This document shows, one piece after another, positions 8,600 through 16,603 of a stretch of DNA of 34,460 bases. The position numbers were made by a program, and so were the translations under genes. Location of the stretch: positions 1 through 34,460 of the forward strand of contig JAGOKC010000007.1 of the NCBI GenBank assembly GCA_017994835.1. The letters are read 5' to 3'. The stretch is from Aquabacterium sp. GTDB lineage: Bacteria > Pseudomonadota > Gammaproteobacteria > Burkholderiales > Burkholderiaceae_C. Every line of letters starts with the position of its first letter. Within the stretch, counting starts at the first letter, position 1. The notes under the pieces are model-generated. The model saw only the letters and a list, made by a program, of their open reading frames with translations. It searched no databases and was not told the origin of the DNA.

Positions 8600-8602
8600 A
8601 AT
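8573..8602 (+). promoter_or_regulatory. Predicted pilT promoter, overlapping the yggS start codon
   Basis: TTGCAG (8573-8578) and CATAAT (8597-8602) are separated by 18 bases. The first three bases of the -10 box are the complement of the yggS ATG. The -10 matches consensus at 5 of 6 positions and the -35 is weak (3 of 6). It would give pilT a leader of roughly 27 bases. Confidence 0.4.
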
Positions 8603-8635
8603 GGGTCCGTAACGAATGACAGGTCGACATCATCC

Positions 8636-9679
8636 ATGGATATCACCCAACTCTTGGCCTTCTCGGTCAAAAACAAGGCTTCTGACCTTCACTTGTCGGC
8701 AGGCCTGCCTCCGATGATTCGGGTGAACGGCGACGTGCGCCGCATCAACGTCGATGCGCTGGACCACAAACAGGTCCACGAAATGATGTACGACATCATG
8801 AACGACGCCCAGCGCAAGCACTTCGAAGAAACGCTGGAATGCGATTTCTCGTTCGAAATCCAGGGTCTGGCCCGCTTCCGCGTCAACGCCTTCAACCAGA
8901 ACCGTGGTGCGGGGGCCGTGTTCCGGACCATTCCCTCCAAGATCCTCTCGCTCGAGCAGCTCAACTGCCCCAAGATCTTTGGTGACCTCGCCCTCAAGCC
9001 GCGCGGTCTGGTGCTCGTCACCGGCCCCACCGGCTCGGGCAAGTCCACCACGCTGGCCGCGATGGTGAACCACCTCAACGAAACCGAATACGGTCACATC
9101 CTCACGGTGGAAGACCCGATCGAATTCGTGCACGAGGCCAAGAAGTGCCTGATCAACCAGCGCGAAGTCGGCCCCCACACCATGAGCTTCTCGAACGCCC
9201 TGCGTTCGGCCCTGCGTGAAGACCCCGACTGTATCCTGGTGGGCGAATTGCGCGACCTCGAAACCATCCGCCTGGCCCTGACCGCCGCCGAAACCGGCCA
9301 CTTGGTCTTCGGTACCCTGCACACCTCCAGCGCCGCCAAGACCATCGACCGCGTGGTTGACGTCTTCCCTGCCGCTGAAAAGGAAATGGTGCGCGCCATG
9401 CTGTCCGAATCACTGCAGGCCGTCATTTCTCAAACGCTGTGCAAGATCAAGGACGGCAGCGGGCGCGTCGCTGCCCACGAGATCATGATCGGGAGCTCGG
9501 CCATCCGCAACCTGATCCGCGAAAACAAGATCGCCCAGATGTACTCGGCGATCCAGACCGGCAGCGGCCTGGGCATGCAGACCCTCGACCAGAACCTCAC
9601 CGACCTGGTGCGACGCAACATCATCTCGCCCGCTGAAGCGCGCTCCAAGGCCAAGATCCCCGAGAACTTCCCGGGCTGA
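8636..9679 (+). CDS. pilT: Type IV pilus retraction ATPase PilT
   Basis: This hexameric ATPase depolymerises type IV pili at the inner membrane, driving twitching motility, DNA uptake and surface sensing. It has 347 residues, typical for PilT. The N-terminus MDITQLLAFSVKNKASDLHL is canonical. Walker A is GPTGSGKST (130-138), the Asp-box region TVEDPIEFVHE follows, the Walker B region DCILVGELRD contains Glu204, and the His box is GHLVFGTLHT (221-230). The PilT-specific AIRNLIRE motif is intact at 289-296. I set the start at ATG 8636; the frame is open far upstream, antisense to yggS, but that stretch is a shadow. pilU follows 56 bases later, so the two are likely co-expressed. Confidence 0.97.
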   Translation: MDITQLLAFSVKNKASDLHLSAGLPPMIRVNGDVRRINVDALDHKQVHEMMYDIMNDAQRKHFEETLECDFSFEIQGLARFRVNAFNQNRGAGAVFRTIPSKILSLEQLNCPKIFGDLALKPRGLVLVTGPTGSGKSTTLAAMVNHLNETEYGHILTVEDPIEFVHEAKKCLINQREVGPHTMSFSNALRSALREDPDCILVGELRDLETIRLALTAAETGHLVFGTLHTSSAAKTIDRVVDVFPAAEKEMVRAMLSESLQAVISQTLCKIKDGSGRVAAHEIMIGSSAIRNLIRENKIAQMYSAIQTGSGLGMQTLDQNLTDLVRRNIISPAEARSKAKIPENFPG

Positions 9680-9735
9680 GCTTCAAGACGCGCGCCACCT
9701 CCTTCGACTCTCCCCAAAAAAATCAGGACACCATC

Positions 9736-10872
9736 ATGGAACGCGACCAGGCATCCAAATTCATCAACGACCTGCTCAAACTCCTGATTTCGCGGGGCGG
9801 CTCCGACCTCTTCCTCACGGCCGAGTTTCCGCCCGCCATCAAGGTCGATGGCAAGATCAACAAGGTCTCGCCTCAGCCCCTGAGTGGCTCACACACCATG
9901 GCGCTGGCGCGCGCCATCATGAACGACAAGCAGGCCGCCGAGTTCGAGCGCACCAAGGAGTGCAACTTCGCGATCGCGCCCACCGGCATTGGCCGTTTCC
10001 GCGTCAACACCTACATCCAGCAAGGCCAGGTCGGCATCGTGCTGCGGGTCATCCCGGCGCACCTGCCCACCATCGACGGCCTGGGCCTGCCCCTGATCCT
10101 CAAGGACGTGGCCATGGCCAAGCGCGGCCTGGTCATCTTCGTGGGCGGCACCGGCTCCGGCAAGTCCACCTCGCTGGCCGCCATGGTCGATCACCGCAAC
10201 GAGAATTCCTACGGCCACATCATCACCGTCGAAGACCCGATCGAATTTGTGCACCCGCACAAGAACTGCATCGTCTCGCAGCGCGAAATCGGCATCGACA
10301 CCGAAGGCTGGGAGCAGGCGCTCAAGAACACCCTGCGCCAGGCTCCCGACGTCATCCTGATGGGTGAAATCCGCGACCGCGAGACCATGGAGCACGCCAT
10401 CCAGTTCTCCGAAACGGGTCACCTGTGCATGGCCACCCTGCACGCCAACAGCGCCAACCAGGCGCTCGATCGCATCATCAACTTCTTCCCCGAAGACCGC
10501 CGCGACCAGCTGCTGATGGACCTCTCGCTGAACCTGCGCTCGCTGGTGTCGCAGCGCCTGCTGCCGCGTGAAGCGGGCAAGGGGCGCATTGCTGCCGTCG
10601 AGGTGTTGCTCAACTCGCCGCTGATCGCCGACCTGATCTTCAAGGGCTCGGTGGGCGAGATCAAGGAGATCATGAAGAAGTCACGCGAACTGGGCATGCA
10701 GACCTTCGACCAGGCGCTGTTCGACCTCTACGAGGGCAACTACGTCACCTACGAAGACGCGCTGCGCAACGCCGACTCGCTCAACGACCTGCGCCTGCAG
10801 ATCAAGCTGCACAGCCAGCGCGCGCGCAACCAGGATTTGTCGGCGGGCACCGAGCACTTCAAGATCGTCTGA
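9736..10872 (+). CDS. pilU: PilT-dependent type IV pilus ATPase PilU
   Basis: This PilT paralogue of 378 residues assists retraction, generally together with PilT. It starts MERDQASKFINDLLKLLISR with CAGGA 8 to 12 bases upstream. Walker A is GGTGSGKST (137-145), the Asp box is TVEDPIEFVH, Walker B is DVILMGEIRD and the His box is GHLCMATLHANS. The AIRNLIRE motif of PilT is replaced by a different sequence (PLIADLIFKG), which separates it clearly from pilT. The long C-terminus (SLNDLRLQIKLHSQRARNQD) is typical of PilU. It is the second gene of the pilT-pilU pair. Confidence 0.95.
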   Translation: MERDQASKFINDLLKLLISRGGSDLFLTAEFPPAIKVDGKINKVSPQPLSGSHTMALARAIMNDKQAAEFERTKECNFAIAPTGIGRFRVNTYIQQGQVGIVLRVIPAHLPTIDGLGLPLILKDVAMAKRGLVIFVGGTGSGKSTSLAAMVDHRNENSYGHIITVEDPIEFVHPHKNCIVSQREIGIDTEGWEQALKNTLRQAPDVILMGEIRDRETMEHAIQFSETGHLCMATLHANSANQALDRIINFFPEDRRDQLLMDLSLNLRSLVSQRLLPREAGKGRIAAVEVLLNSPLIADLIFKGSVGEIKEIMKKSRELGMQTFDQALFDLYEGNYVTYEDALRNADSLNDLRLQIKLHSQRARNQDLSAGTEHFKIV

Positions 10873-10875
10873 CCT

Positions 10876-10902
10876 CGGGCCGTGGCCACGGCGCATGGCC
10901 CG
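10876..10902 (+). terminator. Possible hairpin after pilU
   Basis: CGGGCC (10876-10881) pairs with GGCCCG (10897-10902), and the intervening sequence contains the palindrome CGTGGCCACG. It starts 4 bases after the pilU stop. No T-run follows, so it is only a weak terminator candidate. Confidence 0.35.
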
Positions 10903-10941
10903 ACACGTCTGACACAATCGAGCTCGACCCCGGAGAGCCCG

Positions 10942-11841
10942 ATGAACATCGCCGACAAAACCTACGACCCCACGCCTGCCCGTCGCATTGCCTGCATCGG
11001 GCTGGGCACCATGGGTGCGCCCATGGCCGTTCACCTGCAACGAGCCGGCCACCACGTCACCGTGTACAACCGCACGGCAGCCAAGGCGACTCAGTGGGTG
11101 CAAACGCACGGCGGGCAATGCGCTTCCACACCGCGTGAGGCCGCCCAAAGCGCCGACATCGCCATCACCTGCGTGGGCAACGACGACGACCTCCGCGAGG
11201 TCTGTACCGGCCCGCAGGGCGCGTTCCACAGCCTCGCACCTGGCGCCGTCATCGTTGATCACACCACCACCTCCGCAGAGGTCGCGCGCGAGCTCGCGCA
11301 GGCTGCACGCGAACAAGGCTTGCACTTCATTGACGCGCCCGTCTCAGGCGGCAACCTCGGTGCCCTCAACGGTGTGCTCACCATCATGTGTGGGGGGGAT
11401 GCCGACGCCTTCGCGCGCATCGAGCCGGTCATCGCCGCCTACGCGCGCGCCGTCACCCACCTGGGCGACTCTGGTGCCGGTCAGCTTGCCAAAATGGTCA
11501 ACCAGATTGCTGTGGCCGGCCTGCTACAAGGCCTGGCCGAGGCCTTGGCCTTCGGGCAAAAAGCCGGGCTGGACATGCCCCAGGTGCTGAACGTCATCTC
11601 GCAAGGGGCTGCCAGCAGCTGGCAGATGGTCAACCGGGGCCCCACCATGATCGCCGACCAGTTCGACTTTGGTTTTGCCGTGGACTGGATGCGCAAGGAT
11701 CTCGGCCTGGTTCTGGATGAAGGCCGACGTCTCGGTGCCCGTTTGCCGGCCACCGCGCTCGTTGATCAGTTCTACGCCGACGTGCAAGCCATGGGTGGTA
11801 GCCGCTTCGACACATCCAGCCTGATCAAGCGCCTGCGCTGA
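10942..11841 (+). CDS. NAD(P)-dependent beta-hydroxyacid dehydrogenase (3-hydroxyisobutyrate / tartronate-semialdehyde reductase family)
   Basis: The 299-residue protein belongs to the GarR/GlxR/MmsB family, which oxidises or reduces 3-hydroxyacids. The Rossmann loop is GLGTMGAPM (20-28), the substrate-binding signature is DAPVSGGNLGA (131-141) and the catalytic lysine is Lys184 in GAGQLAKMVNQ. ATG 10942 is preferred because GGAGAG (10932-10937) lies 4 bases upstream; the frame is open from 10882, but no ribosome site supports that start. A CACAAT box at 10913-10918 may be its -10. It is monocistronic and converges on the BON-domain gene. The precise substrate (3-hydroxyisobutyrate, tartronate semialdehyde or other) cannot be told from the sequence. 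Confidence 0.9.
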   Translation: MNIADKTYDPTPARRIACIGLGTMGAPMAVHLQRAGHHVTVYNRTAAKATQWVQTHGGQCASTPREAAQSADIAITCVGNDDDLREVCTGPQGAFHSLAPGAVIVDHTTTSAEVARELAQAAREQGLHFIDAPVSGGNLGALNGVLTIMCGGDADAFARIEPVIAAYARAVTHLGDSGAGQLAKMVNQIAVAGLLQGLAEALAFGQKAGLDMPQVLNVISQGAASSWQMVNRGPTMIADQFDFGFAVDWMRKDLGLVLDEGRRLGARLPATALVDQFYADVQAMGGSRFDTSSLIKRLR

Positions 11842-11869
11842 GCAAGCGGCTCGTGCCGCATGCCCCGAC

Positions 11870-11892
11870 GCGCTCAGCTCAAGGCTGAGCGC
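11870..11892. terminator. Hairpin between convergent dehydrogenase and BON-lipoprotein genes
   Basis: GCGCTCAG (11870-11877) and CTGAGCGC (11885-11892) form a perfect 8-bp stem with a 7-base loop. The stem overlaps the last codons and stop of the minus-strand gene, and follows the plus-strand stop by 28 bases. It lacks a T-run. A bidirectional terminator role is likely. Confidence 0.5.
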
Positions 11893-12532
11893 TGTCGCTG
11901 GCAGCGGGGCTTGCCGCTCTTGGCAGCTTGCGGGCCAGTTCGTCCTCACTGATGATCTGCATCATCTTGATCACCCTGCGCACGCCCTTGATGCTCGACA
12001 CCAGCTCAGAGGCCCGCTGGGCCTCGCGTTCGGTCACCATGCCCATCAGATAGACATCACCACGCTCGACCACCACATCAAAGGCATTGCTCATCAGGTC
12101 GCGCGCATCCACCAGCGTCGCGCGCACCTTGGTGGCCACCAGCATGTCATTCGAGCGCGATGACAAGCTGCTGTTGAAACTCACCATCAACTCATTGACC
12201 ACACTGGCCACGTTCTCCGTCTGCGAGGCGGCCAGAGCGGCGGCCTCGCGGTCGGCCTGCGTCGGCACCTCGCCGGTCAGCAGCACCACGCGGTTGTAAG
12301 CGTTCACATTGACATGACCACGATCCTGCAACGCCTCCCTGATGCGATGGCTTGCCTTGATCCTGATGCCCTGATCTTCGAGTTGAATGCCCGAAGTGCG
12401 GCGGTCGGTGGCCACAAATGCACCTCCCACGGCCGTGCCCAGCACCAAGGGGGCGCACGCCGACAAACACAAGGCAGCAGCCAGGGCCGCGCTCCAGCGC
12501 AACACAGCGGGGGTCAAAGTCAGACGGGTCAT
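11879..12532 (-). CDS. dolP: Dual BON-domain outer-membrane lipoprotein (DolP/YraP type)
   Basis: The 217-residue protein starts MTRLTLTPAVLRWSAALAAA and carries the lipobox LSAC near residue 24. Two BON domains follow: one around VNVNAYNRVVLLTGEVPTQADREAAA and another around DVVVERGDVYLMGMVTEREA. E. coli DolP has the same layout and supports outer-membrane integrity at the division site. The start codon overlaps the stop of the SIS gene by one base (TGATG), so they are translationally coupled. The order yraN, SIS gene, BON gene matches E. coli yraN-diaA-dolP. The symbol rests on domain layout and context. Confidence 0.9.
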   Translation of the reverse strand: MTRLTLTPAVLRWSAALAAALCLSACAPLVLGTAVGGAFVATDRRTSGIQLEDQGIRIKASHRIREALQDRGHVNVNAYNRVVLLTGEVPTQADREAAALAASQTENVASVVNELMVSFNSSLSSRSNDMLVATKVRATLVDARDLMSNAFDVVVERGDVYLMGMVTEREAQRASELVSSIKGVRRVIKMMQIISEDELARKLPRAASPAASDSAQP

Positions 12533-13110
12533 CAGGCAGCCTCTCCAAGCAGGTGGGTGTCCACGGCCGCACACAGGCCTTCCAGGGCCAGCCAGGCGAT
12601 CGCAAACAAGGTGGACTCGCGCGTGCCCGGCAAGGGCACCCACACATCCGTGTCACGCAATTGCGGTCCCAGCGTGCGGGCCGCTTCTCCCGTGAAGATC
12701 ACCAAAGTCAGATCCAGTTCCGCAGCTGCCTCTGTGGCCGCCAGCAAATCGGGGTCATCGCGTTCCAGTGAAAACGCCAGCCAGACATCACCGGGATGAC
12801 CCAGTGCGCGCACCTGCTGCGCCAGACTTGCCTGACTCGGCCCGACAGGGGGTGTCAAGGCCAACGCCGACAAGGGCGGGCGCTCACGACCCGCTCCTCG
12901 CACCAGCCATGCAGCGGCCTGCTGGGCCAGCCACGCGGCCTCGCCTTCGCCGGCGCACAGCACCTTGCCGCCTGACGTGATGGTGTGCATGAGCGCCAGG
13001 GCCGCATAGTTCAACTGCTGAGCCAGCCGCTCTGACGACTGATACAGCCAGTCGGCGGTCTCCAGCAAGGGTTGCTGCAGATAGGACTGCTGAAAAGTGG
13101 ATTCCGACAT
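12532..13110 (-). CDS. SIS-domain protein, DiaA/GmhA-like
   Basis: The 192-residue protein sits where diaA lies in E. coli, between yraN and the BON gene. DiaA binds DnaA and promotes timely replication initiation; GmhA is a sedoheptulose-7-phosphate isomerase. The N-terminal helix (FQQSYLQQPLLETADWLYQS) and the C-terminal helices (ESTLFAIAWLALEGLCAAVDTHLL) fit this family. However, the usual phosphosugar-binding GNGGSA loop reads GEGEAAW and the following region is shortened, so sugar isomerase activity is doubtful. I favour a DiaA-like regulatory role, inferred from context. ATG 13110 is the only clear start. Confidence 0.8.
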   Translation of the reverse strand: MSESTFQQSYLQQPLLETADWLYQSSERLAQQLNYAALALMHTITSGGKVLCAGEGEAAWLAQQAAAWLVRGAGRERPPLSALALTPPVGPSQASLAQQVRALGHPGDVWLAFSLERDDPDLLAATEAAAELDLTLVIFTGEAARTLGPQLRDTDVWVPLPGTRESTLFAIAWLALEGLCAAVDTHLLGEAA

Positions 13111-13146
13111 GGCGCGGATGATAAGGCAGTGTGGCCACCCCCTGTG

Positions 13147-13521
13147 TCAGGACGCATCAAAGGCCGCAGGCAGCCAGGTCACTTCCTCGCCATCAATCGC
13201 CACCACATCAAAACGACACGGCGGCCACACCGTCAAGGTGGACAGATAAAACTGCGCCCCCAAAATGCAGCGCCGCTGCTTGCCCCGTGTCACCGTGGCC
13301 GCCGCGCCGCCGTGCGTGCGCCCACTGCGCTGACGCACCTCCACGAACACCAGCGTGCCGTCCGCGTCCGGCGCGCGCATGATCAGGTCCACCTCGGCAC
13401 CACGCGCACTCGGCCCGCGCGCCACCCGATAATTGCGCTCCACCAGCGTCAGGCCTTGCGCCAGCAAATGCCGCAGCGCCCGCTCCTCCCCCTCATCTCC
13501 CCGGGACTTTGTTGTGACCAT
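13147..13521 (-). CDS. yraN: YraN family protein (UPF0102), restriction-endonuclease-like fold
   Basis: The 124-residue protein carries the UPF0102 pattern: SRGDEGEERALRHL at the N-terminus, then NYRVARGPSARGAEVDLIMR and LVFVEVRQRSGRTHGGA. Glu, Asp and the EVR triad match the (E)-D-ExK-like active-site arrangement of Holliday-resolvase-type nucleases, with Arg in place of the usual Lys. Its role is unknown in most bacteria. Start ATG 13521 gives the usual length; the frame extends upstream only into antisense rsmI. It is the first gene of the yraN-SIS-BON operon, and its first 8 bases overlap the rsmI start on the other strand. Confidence 0.88.
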   Translation of the reverse strand: MVTTKSRGDEGEERALRHLLAQGLTLVERNYRVARGPSARGAEVDLIMRAPDADGTLVFVEVRQRSGRTHGGAAATVTRGKQRRCILGAQFYLSTLTVWPPCRFDVVAIDGEEVTWLPAAFDAS

Positions 13522-14431
13522 CGATGCCAATCTGCTGCTCCAGGCGGCCCAACACGTGGCCGGCGGCCAACAGTATCCCAAAGGCGCGCTCTACCTCATC
13601 GCCACCCCCATCGGCAACCTGGCCGACATCACCCTGCGCGCCGTCCAGGCCCTCACTCTGGCCGACGTCGTGGCCTGTGAAGACACCCGCGTTACCGGCG
13701 GCTTCCTGCGTCACCTCGGCATCGACAAGCGCCTCGTGCCCTTGCACCAGCATAACGAAGTCGGCGGTGCCCAGGCCTTGATCGAACTCATGCAAGCCGG
13801 CCAGCGCGTCGCCTACGTCAGCGATGCCGGCACCCCCGCCGTGTCCGACCCCGGTGCCCACCTCGTGCAAGCCGCGCAGGCCGCCGGCCTCACCGTGGTG
13901 CCCCTGCCGGGCGCCAGCAGCGTCACCACCGCCATGAGTGTGGCCGGCGACACCGTCGCCCAGGGCTTTCGCTTCCTGGGTTTTCTGCCCTCCAAAGGCG
14001 CTGCCCGCCAGACCCTCCTGCGCGAAGTCGCCGGCCAGTCCTGCAGCCTGGTGCTGTTCGAAGCCCCGCACCGCATCGAAGCCCTCGCCCGCGATCTGGT
14101 CGAGGTCCTGCCCCAGGGCCGCCTCACCCTGTGCCGCGAACTCACCAAACAGTTCGAAGAGATCGCCACCTTGCCCGTGGCCGACCTCCCCGCCTGGCTC
14201 ACCGCCGAGCCGCACCGCCAGCGTGGCGAATTCGTCATCGTCGTGCACGCCCAGCCCGAGGTGGCTGCCGAGACCCTGCTGACCCCACCGCAGGCCACGC
14301 TGCTGCAGACCTTGGTGCAGCACCTCCCCGTCAAACAGGCTGCGGGTCTGCTGGCTGACGTCACCGGCCTGCCGCGCAAAGCCCTTTACGAACAGGCCTT
14401 GACGTATCGTCAGGCCGACGACGCCACCTGA
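13514..14431 (+). CDS. rsmI: 16S rRNA 2'-O-methyltransferase RsmI (C1402)
   Basis: RsmI methylates the ribose of C1402 in the 16S rRNA decoding centre using S-adenosylmethionine. The 305-residue protein begins (GTG 13514) VTIDANLLLQAAQHVAGGQQ, then YPKGALYLIATPIGNLADIT, the family signature. Other motifs are ACEDTRVTGG, VAYVSDAGTPAVSDPGAHLV and GFLPSKGAAR. No in-frame ATG lies near, and GTG 13514 places 20 residues before YPKG, as I recall for related species. Its start overlaps the yraN start by 8 bases, head to head. In E. coli rsmI is likewise divergent from the yraN operon, but lpoA lies between them there. Confidence 0.94.
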   Translation: MTIDANLLLQAAQHVAGGQQYPKGALYLIATPIGNLADITLRAVQALTLADVVACEDTRVTGGFLRHLGIDKRLVPLHQHNEVGGAQALIELMQAGQRVAYVSDAGTPAVSDPGAHLVQAAQAAGLTVVPLPGASSVTTAMSVAGDTVAQGFRFLGFLPSKGAARQTLLREVAGQSCSLVLFEAPHRIEALARDLVEVLPQGRLTLCRELTKQFEEIATLPVADLPAWLTAEPHRQRGEFVIVVHAQPEVAAETLLTPPQATLLQTLVQHLPVKQAAGLLADVTGLPRKALYEQALTYRQADDAT

Positions 14432-14462
14432 CGCGTCACGCCACGCAAGTCCCGCGAGCGAG

Positions 14463-14477
14463 GGGTTGGGGTAACCC
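14463..14477 (+). terminator. Weak hairpin after rsmI
   Basis: GGGTT (14463-14467) pairs with AACCC (14473-14477) around a GGGGT loop, 31 bases after the rsmI stop. There is no T-run. The 143-base gap to the lipase gene (14432-14574) shows no convincing promoter; a TATCCT -10-like box lies at about 14512-14517. Confidence 0.25.
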
Positions 14478-14574
14478 GCGAAATCAGGGTTCTCCACTTG
14501 TGACATTGCCTGTATCCTGAATGACAGTAGAGGCTACCGTGCGCCGAACATGGCGCACTCACCGGGAGTCCTCC

Positions 14575-15507
14575 ATGATCTTGTCCCTCCTGCGTCGCAG
14601 CCTGACCGCGCTGATGCTGATCGCGACCCTGTCCGTCGCCCATGCCGGCACCACCGCCCAGACCCGCCACCCCATCGTGCTGGTCCACGGCTTCATGGGC
14701 TTCAACAGCGTGCTGGGCATCCCCTACTGGTACAAGATCCCCGAGGCGCTGCGCAAAGAAGGTGCCACCGTTTACATCGCCTCCGTCAACCCCTCCCAGA
14801 GCACCGAATACCGCGGCGAAGAGCTGATCCGCCAGATGCAGCAATGGGCCGCCAAAGACGGCGTCCAGAAGTTCAACCTGATCGGTCACAGCCATGGTGG
14901 CCCCACGGTGCGCTACGCCGCGGGCGTCATGCCTGCCATGGTCGCCAGCGTCACCACCGTCGCCGGTGCCAACTTCGGCTCCGAGGTCGCCGACCAACTC
15001 GAATCCAGCATGACCCCCGGTGCCCTGTTCGAGCAAACCGCCACCGGCCTGGCCAAGCTGATCTCCTACCTGAACGGCACCCCCAGCACCTCCGACGTCA
15101 ACCTGCGCGCTGCTGTGGATTCGCTCAGCGCCACCGGCATGGCCAAGTTCAACGCCCGCTTCCCCGCCGGCGCGCCGACCACCCCCTGCGGCAGTGGCCC
15201 CGAGATCGCCGCCATCGATGGGCACCCGATCCGCTGGTACTCAGTCTCCGGCACTGCCGTCAAAACCAACGGCTGGGACATCTCCGATCTGCTGCTCGAC
15301 ACCTTTGCGTCGAAGTACTTCAGCGAAGAGCACGACGGCCTGGTGGGCCGCTGCGCCAGCCACTGGGGCAAGGTCCTGAAGGACAACTACGACTGGAACC
15401 ACCTCGACGAGATCAACCAGGTCTTTGGTCTGGTCGGCCGCAGCGCCCCCAGCCCGCTGGCCTTCTACGTCCAGCATGCCAACCGCCTCAAGCAGGTCGG
15501 CCTGTAA
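14575..15507 (+). CDS. lipA: Secreted triacylglycerol lipase, family I (Pseudomonas/Burkholderia type)
   Basis: This 310-residue exported lipase hydrolyses long-chain triacylglycerols. A signal peptide probably ends after AHA (residues 22-24). The oxyanion segment is VLVHGFMGF. The nucleophile is Ser106 in GHSHGG, the acid is Asp254 in EEHDGLVGR and the base is His276 in WNHLDEINQ. Cys205 and Cys260 are placed to form the known single disulfide, and Asp residues around DYDWNHLDE-like positions fit the calcium site. ATG 14575 has GGGAG 6 bases upstream. The foldase gene follows after 42 bases; family I.1/I.2 lipases need it to fold in the periplasm before type II secretion. Confidence 0.95.
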   Translation: MILSLLRRSLTALMLIATLSVAHAGTTAQTRHPIVLVHGFMGFNSVLGIPYWYKIPEALRKEGATVYIASVNPSQSTEYRGEELIRQMQQWAAKDGVQKFNLIGHSHGGPTVRYAAGVMPAMVASVTTVAGANFGSEVADQLESSMTPGALFEQTATGLAKLISYLNGTPSTSDVNLRAAVDSLSATGMAKFNARFPAGAPTTPCGSGPEIAAIDGHPIRWYSVSGTAVKTNGWDISDLLLDTFASKYFSEEHDGLVGRCASHWGKVLKDNYDWNHLDEINQVFGLVGRSAPSPLAFYVQHANRLKQVGL

Positions 15508-15549
15508 GCCAGACGCCTCATTCGGGCACGCCCGCTTGTTCCGCAACCC

Positions 15550-16536
15550 TTGTCTGTGAGCCCCACCCGCCCCCTGCTGCTGACGCGTCGGCGCACCCTG
15601 TCGGCCTGGGCGCTGGCGGGCGTGAGTGTGTTCGCCGTGTTGGCCCTGGCATGGGTCTATCTCGGCAGCGCCCGGGAGGCGGTGTCACCTACCTCCCCGG
15701 ATCGCGCCGACCCGACCGGCACCTCGTCTGGCATGGGGCTCATCGTCACGCCCCGCCACCCCAACGCTGAGCCGTCGCCGCACGGCGGCCTCACCCCAAG
15801 CCAAACGCGCGAGCGCCTGTTCCGCCACGGCTCCCTGTCCGGCACCACCCCCACCGGCGACTGGTGCGTGCGCGGCACGCGATTGCAGCCCTGCGAGGCC
15901 CTGCGTCACCGCTTCGAGTACTACCTGCTCGCGCAAGGTGAAGTCGAGGCGGCCGACCTGCGCGCCCTCGTGGCCGACGAGCTCACGCGCGCGCACGGCC
16001 CCGCTCCCGTGGCCGAGGTCCTGGCCCTGTGGGGCCGTTATGCGACGCTGCGCGCCCACCCCTACCGCACGGTCTTTGACCCCCGCAACCTGACCACCTG
16101 GCGCGCCCTGCTCGACGAACAGCAGCGCACCCGCCGCCAGATTCTGGGCGACCCCTGGGCCCAGGCCTTCTTCGCCGCCGAAGAGGCCGAAGCCCGCAGC
16201 GACCTGGCCCACCTCGAACGCGGCACCGCGCTGCCGGCCGACCCCGGCCTGCCCGTCCCGTCCACCAGTCAGGACGCCAGCGCAGACATCACCCGCGCCG
16301 TGCACAGCGAGCGCGTTGCCCGCTACGGTGCCGCTGCCGCCGACCGCCTCACCCAGGCAGACGCCCAATGGGCCGACTGGAGCCGCCGCCTGCAAACGGC
16401 GCAAAGCGAATGGGCGCGCCTGCAGGCGGCGGCCGAGCTGTCACCCCCGCAGCGCCGCCAGGCGATCGACTCGCACATCCAGGTCCATTTCCACCCAGAT
16501 GAGCGTCGCCGCGTCGCCGCCCTGCTCGCACTCTGA
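15550..16536 (+). CDS. lifO: Lipase-specific foldase (lipase chaperone)
   Basis: This steric chaperone is anchored in the inner membrane and folds the neighbouring lipase in the periplasm. The 328-residue reading starts at TTG 15550; GTG 15556 is an alternative two codons on, and neither has a clear ribosome site. A single transmembrane helix spans about residues 17-38. A proline- and serine-rich linker follows, then mini-domain 1 with GSLSGTTPTG and the family motif RHRFEYYLLAQGE (119-131), a variant of RxxFDYxLSAxGE with Glu for Asp. The rest is Ala/Arg-rich helical repeat. It forms an operon with lipA. Confidence 0.92.
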   Translation: MSVSPTRPLLLTRRRTLSAWALAGVSVFAVLALAWVYLGSAREAVSPTSPDRADPTGTSSGMGLIVTPRHPNAEPSPHGGLTPSQTRERLFRHGSLSGTTPTGDWCVRGTRLQPCEALRHRFEYYLLAQGEVEAADLRALVADELTRAHGPAPVAEVLALWGRYATLRAHPYRTVFDPRNLTTWRALLDEQQRTRRQILGDPWAQAFFAAEEAEARSDLAHLERGTALPADPGLPVPSTSQDASADITRAVHSERVARYGAAAADRLTQADAQWADWSRRLQTAQSEWARLQAAAELSPPQRRQAIDSHIQVHFHPDERRRVAALLAL

Positions 16537-16591
16537 AACGCCGCAAAGCAGGGCTTCTGGTCCTCCCCGCGCAGCCCAGCGCCACCATGCC

Positions 16592-16597
16592 TACAAT
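16592..16597 (+). promoter_or_regulatory. Possible -10 box immediately upstream of tldD
   Basis: TACAAT ends 6 bases before the tldD ATG at 16604, so transcription would begin at or beside the start codon. No -35 match or Shine-Dalgarno sequence is visible. The arrangement mirrors the one at ubiA. Confidence 0.35.
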
Positions 16598-16603
16598 GCG
16601 CCC

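Noticed and set aside
7835-8635. Long N-terminal extension of pilT
   Set aside because: The open frame upstream of ATG 8636 is antisense to yggS, and PilT proteins start MDITQLL.
14550-15770. 406-codon plus-strand ORF across lipA and lifO
   Set aside because: It runs in another frame through two well-supported genes and is rich in Pro, Arg and His, typical of a shadow.
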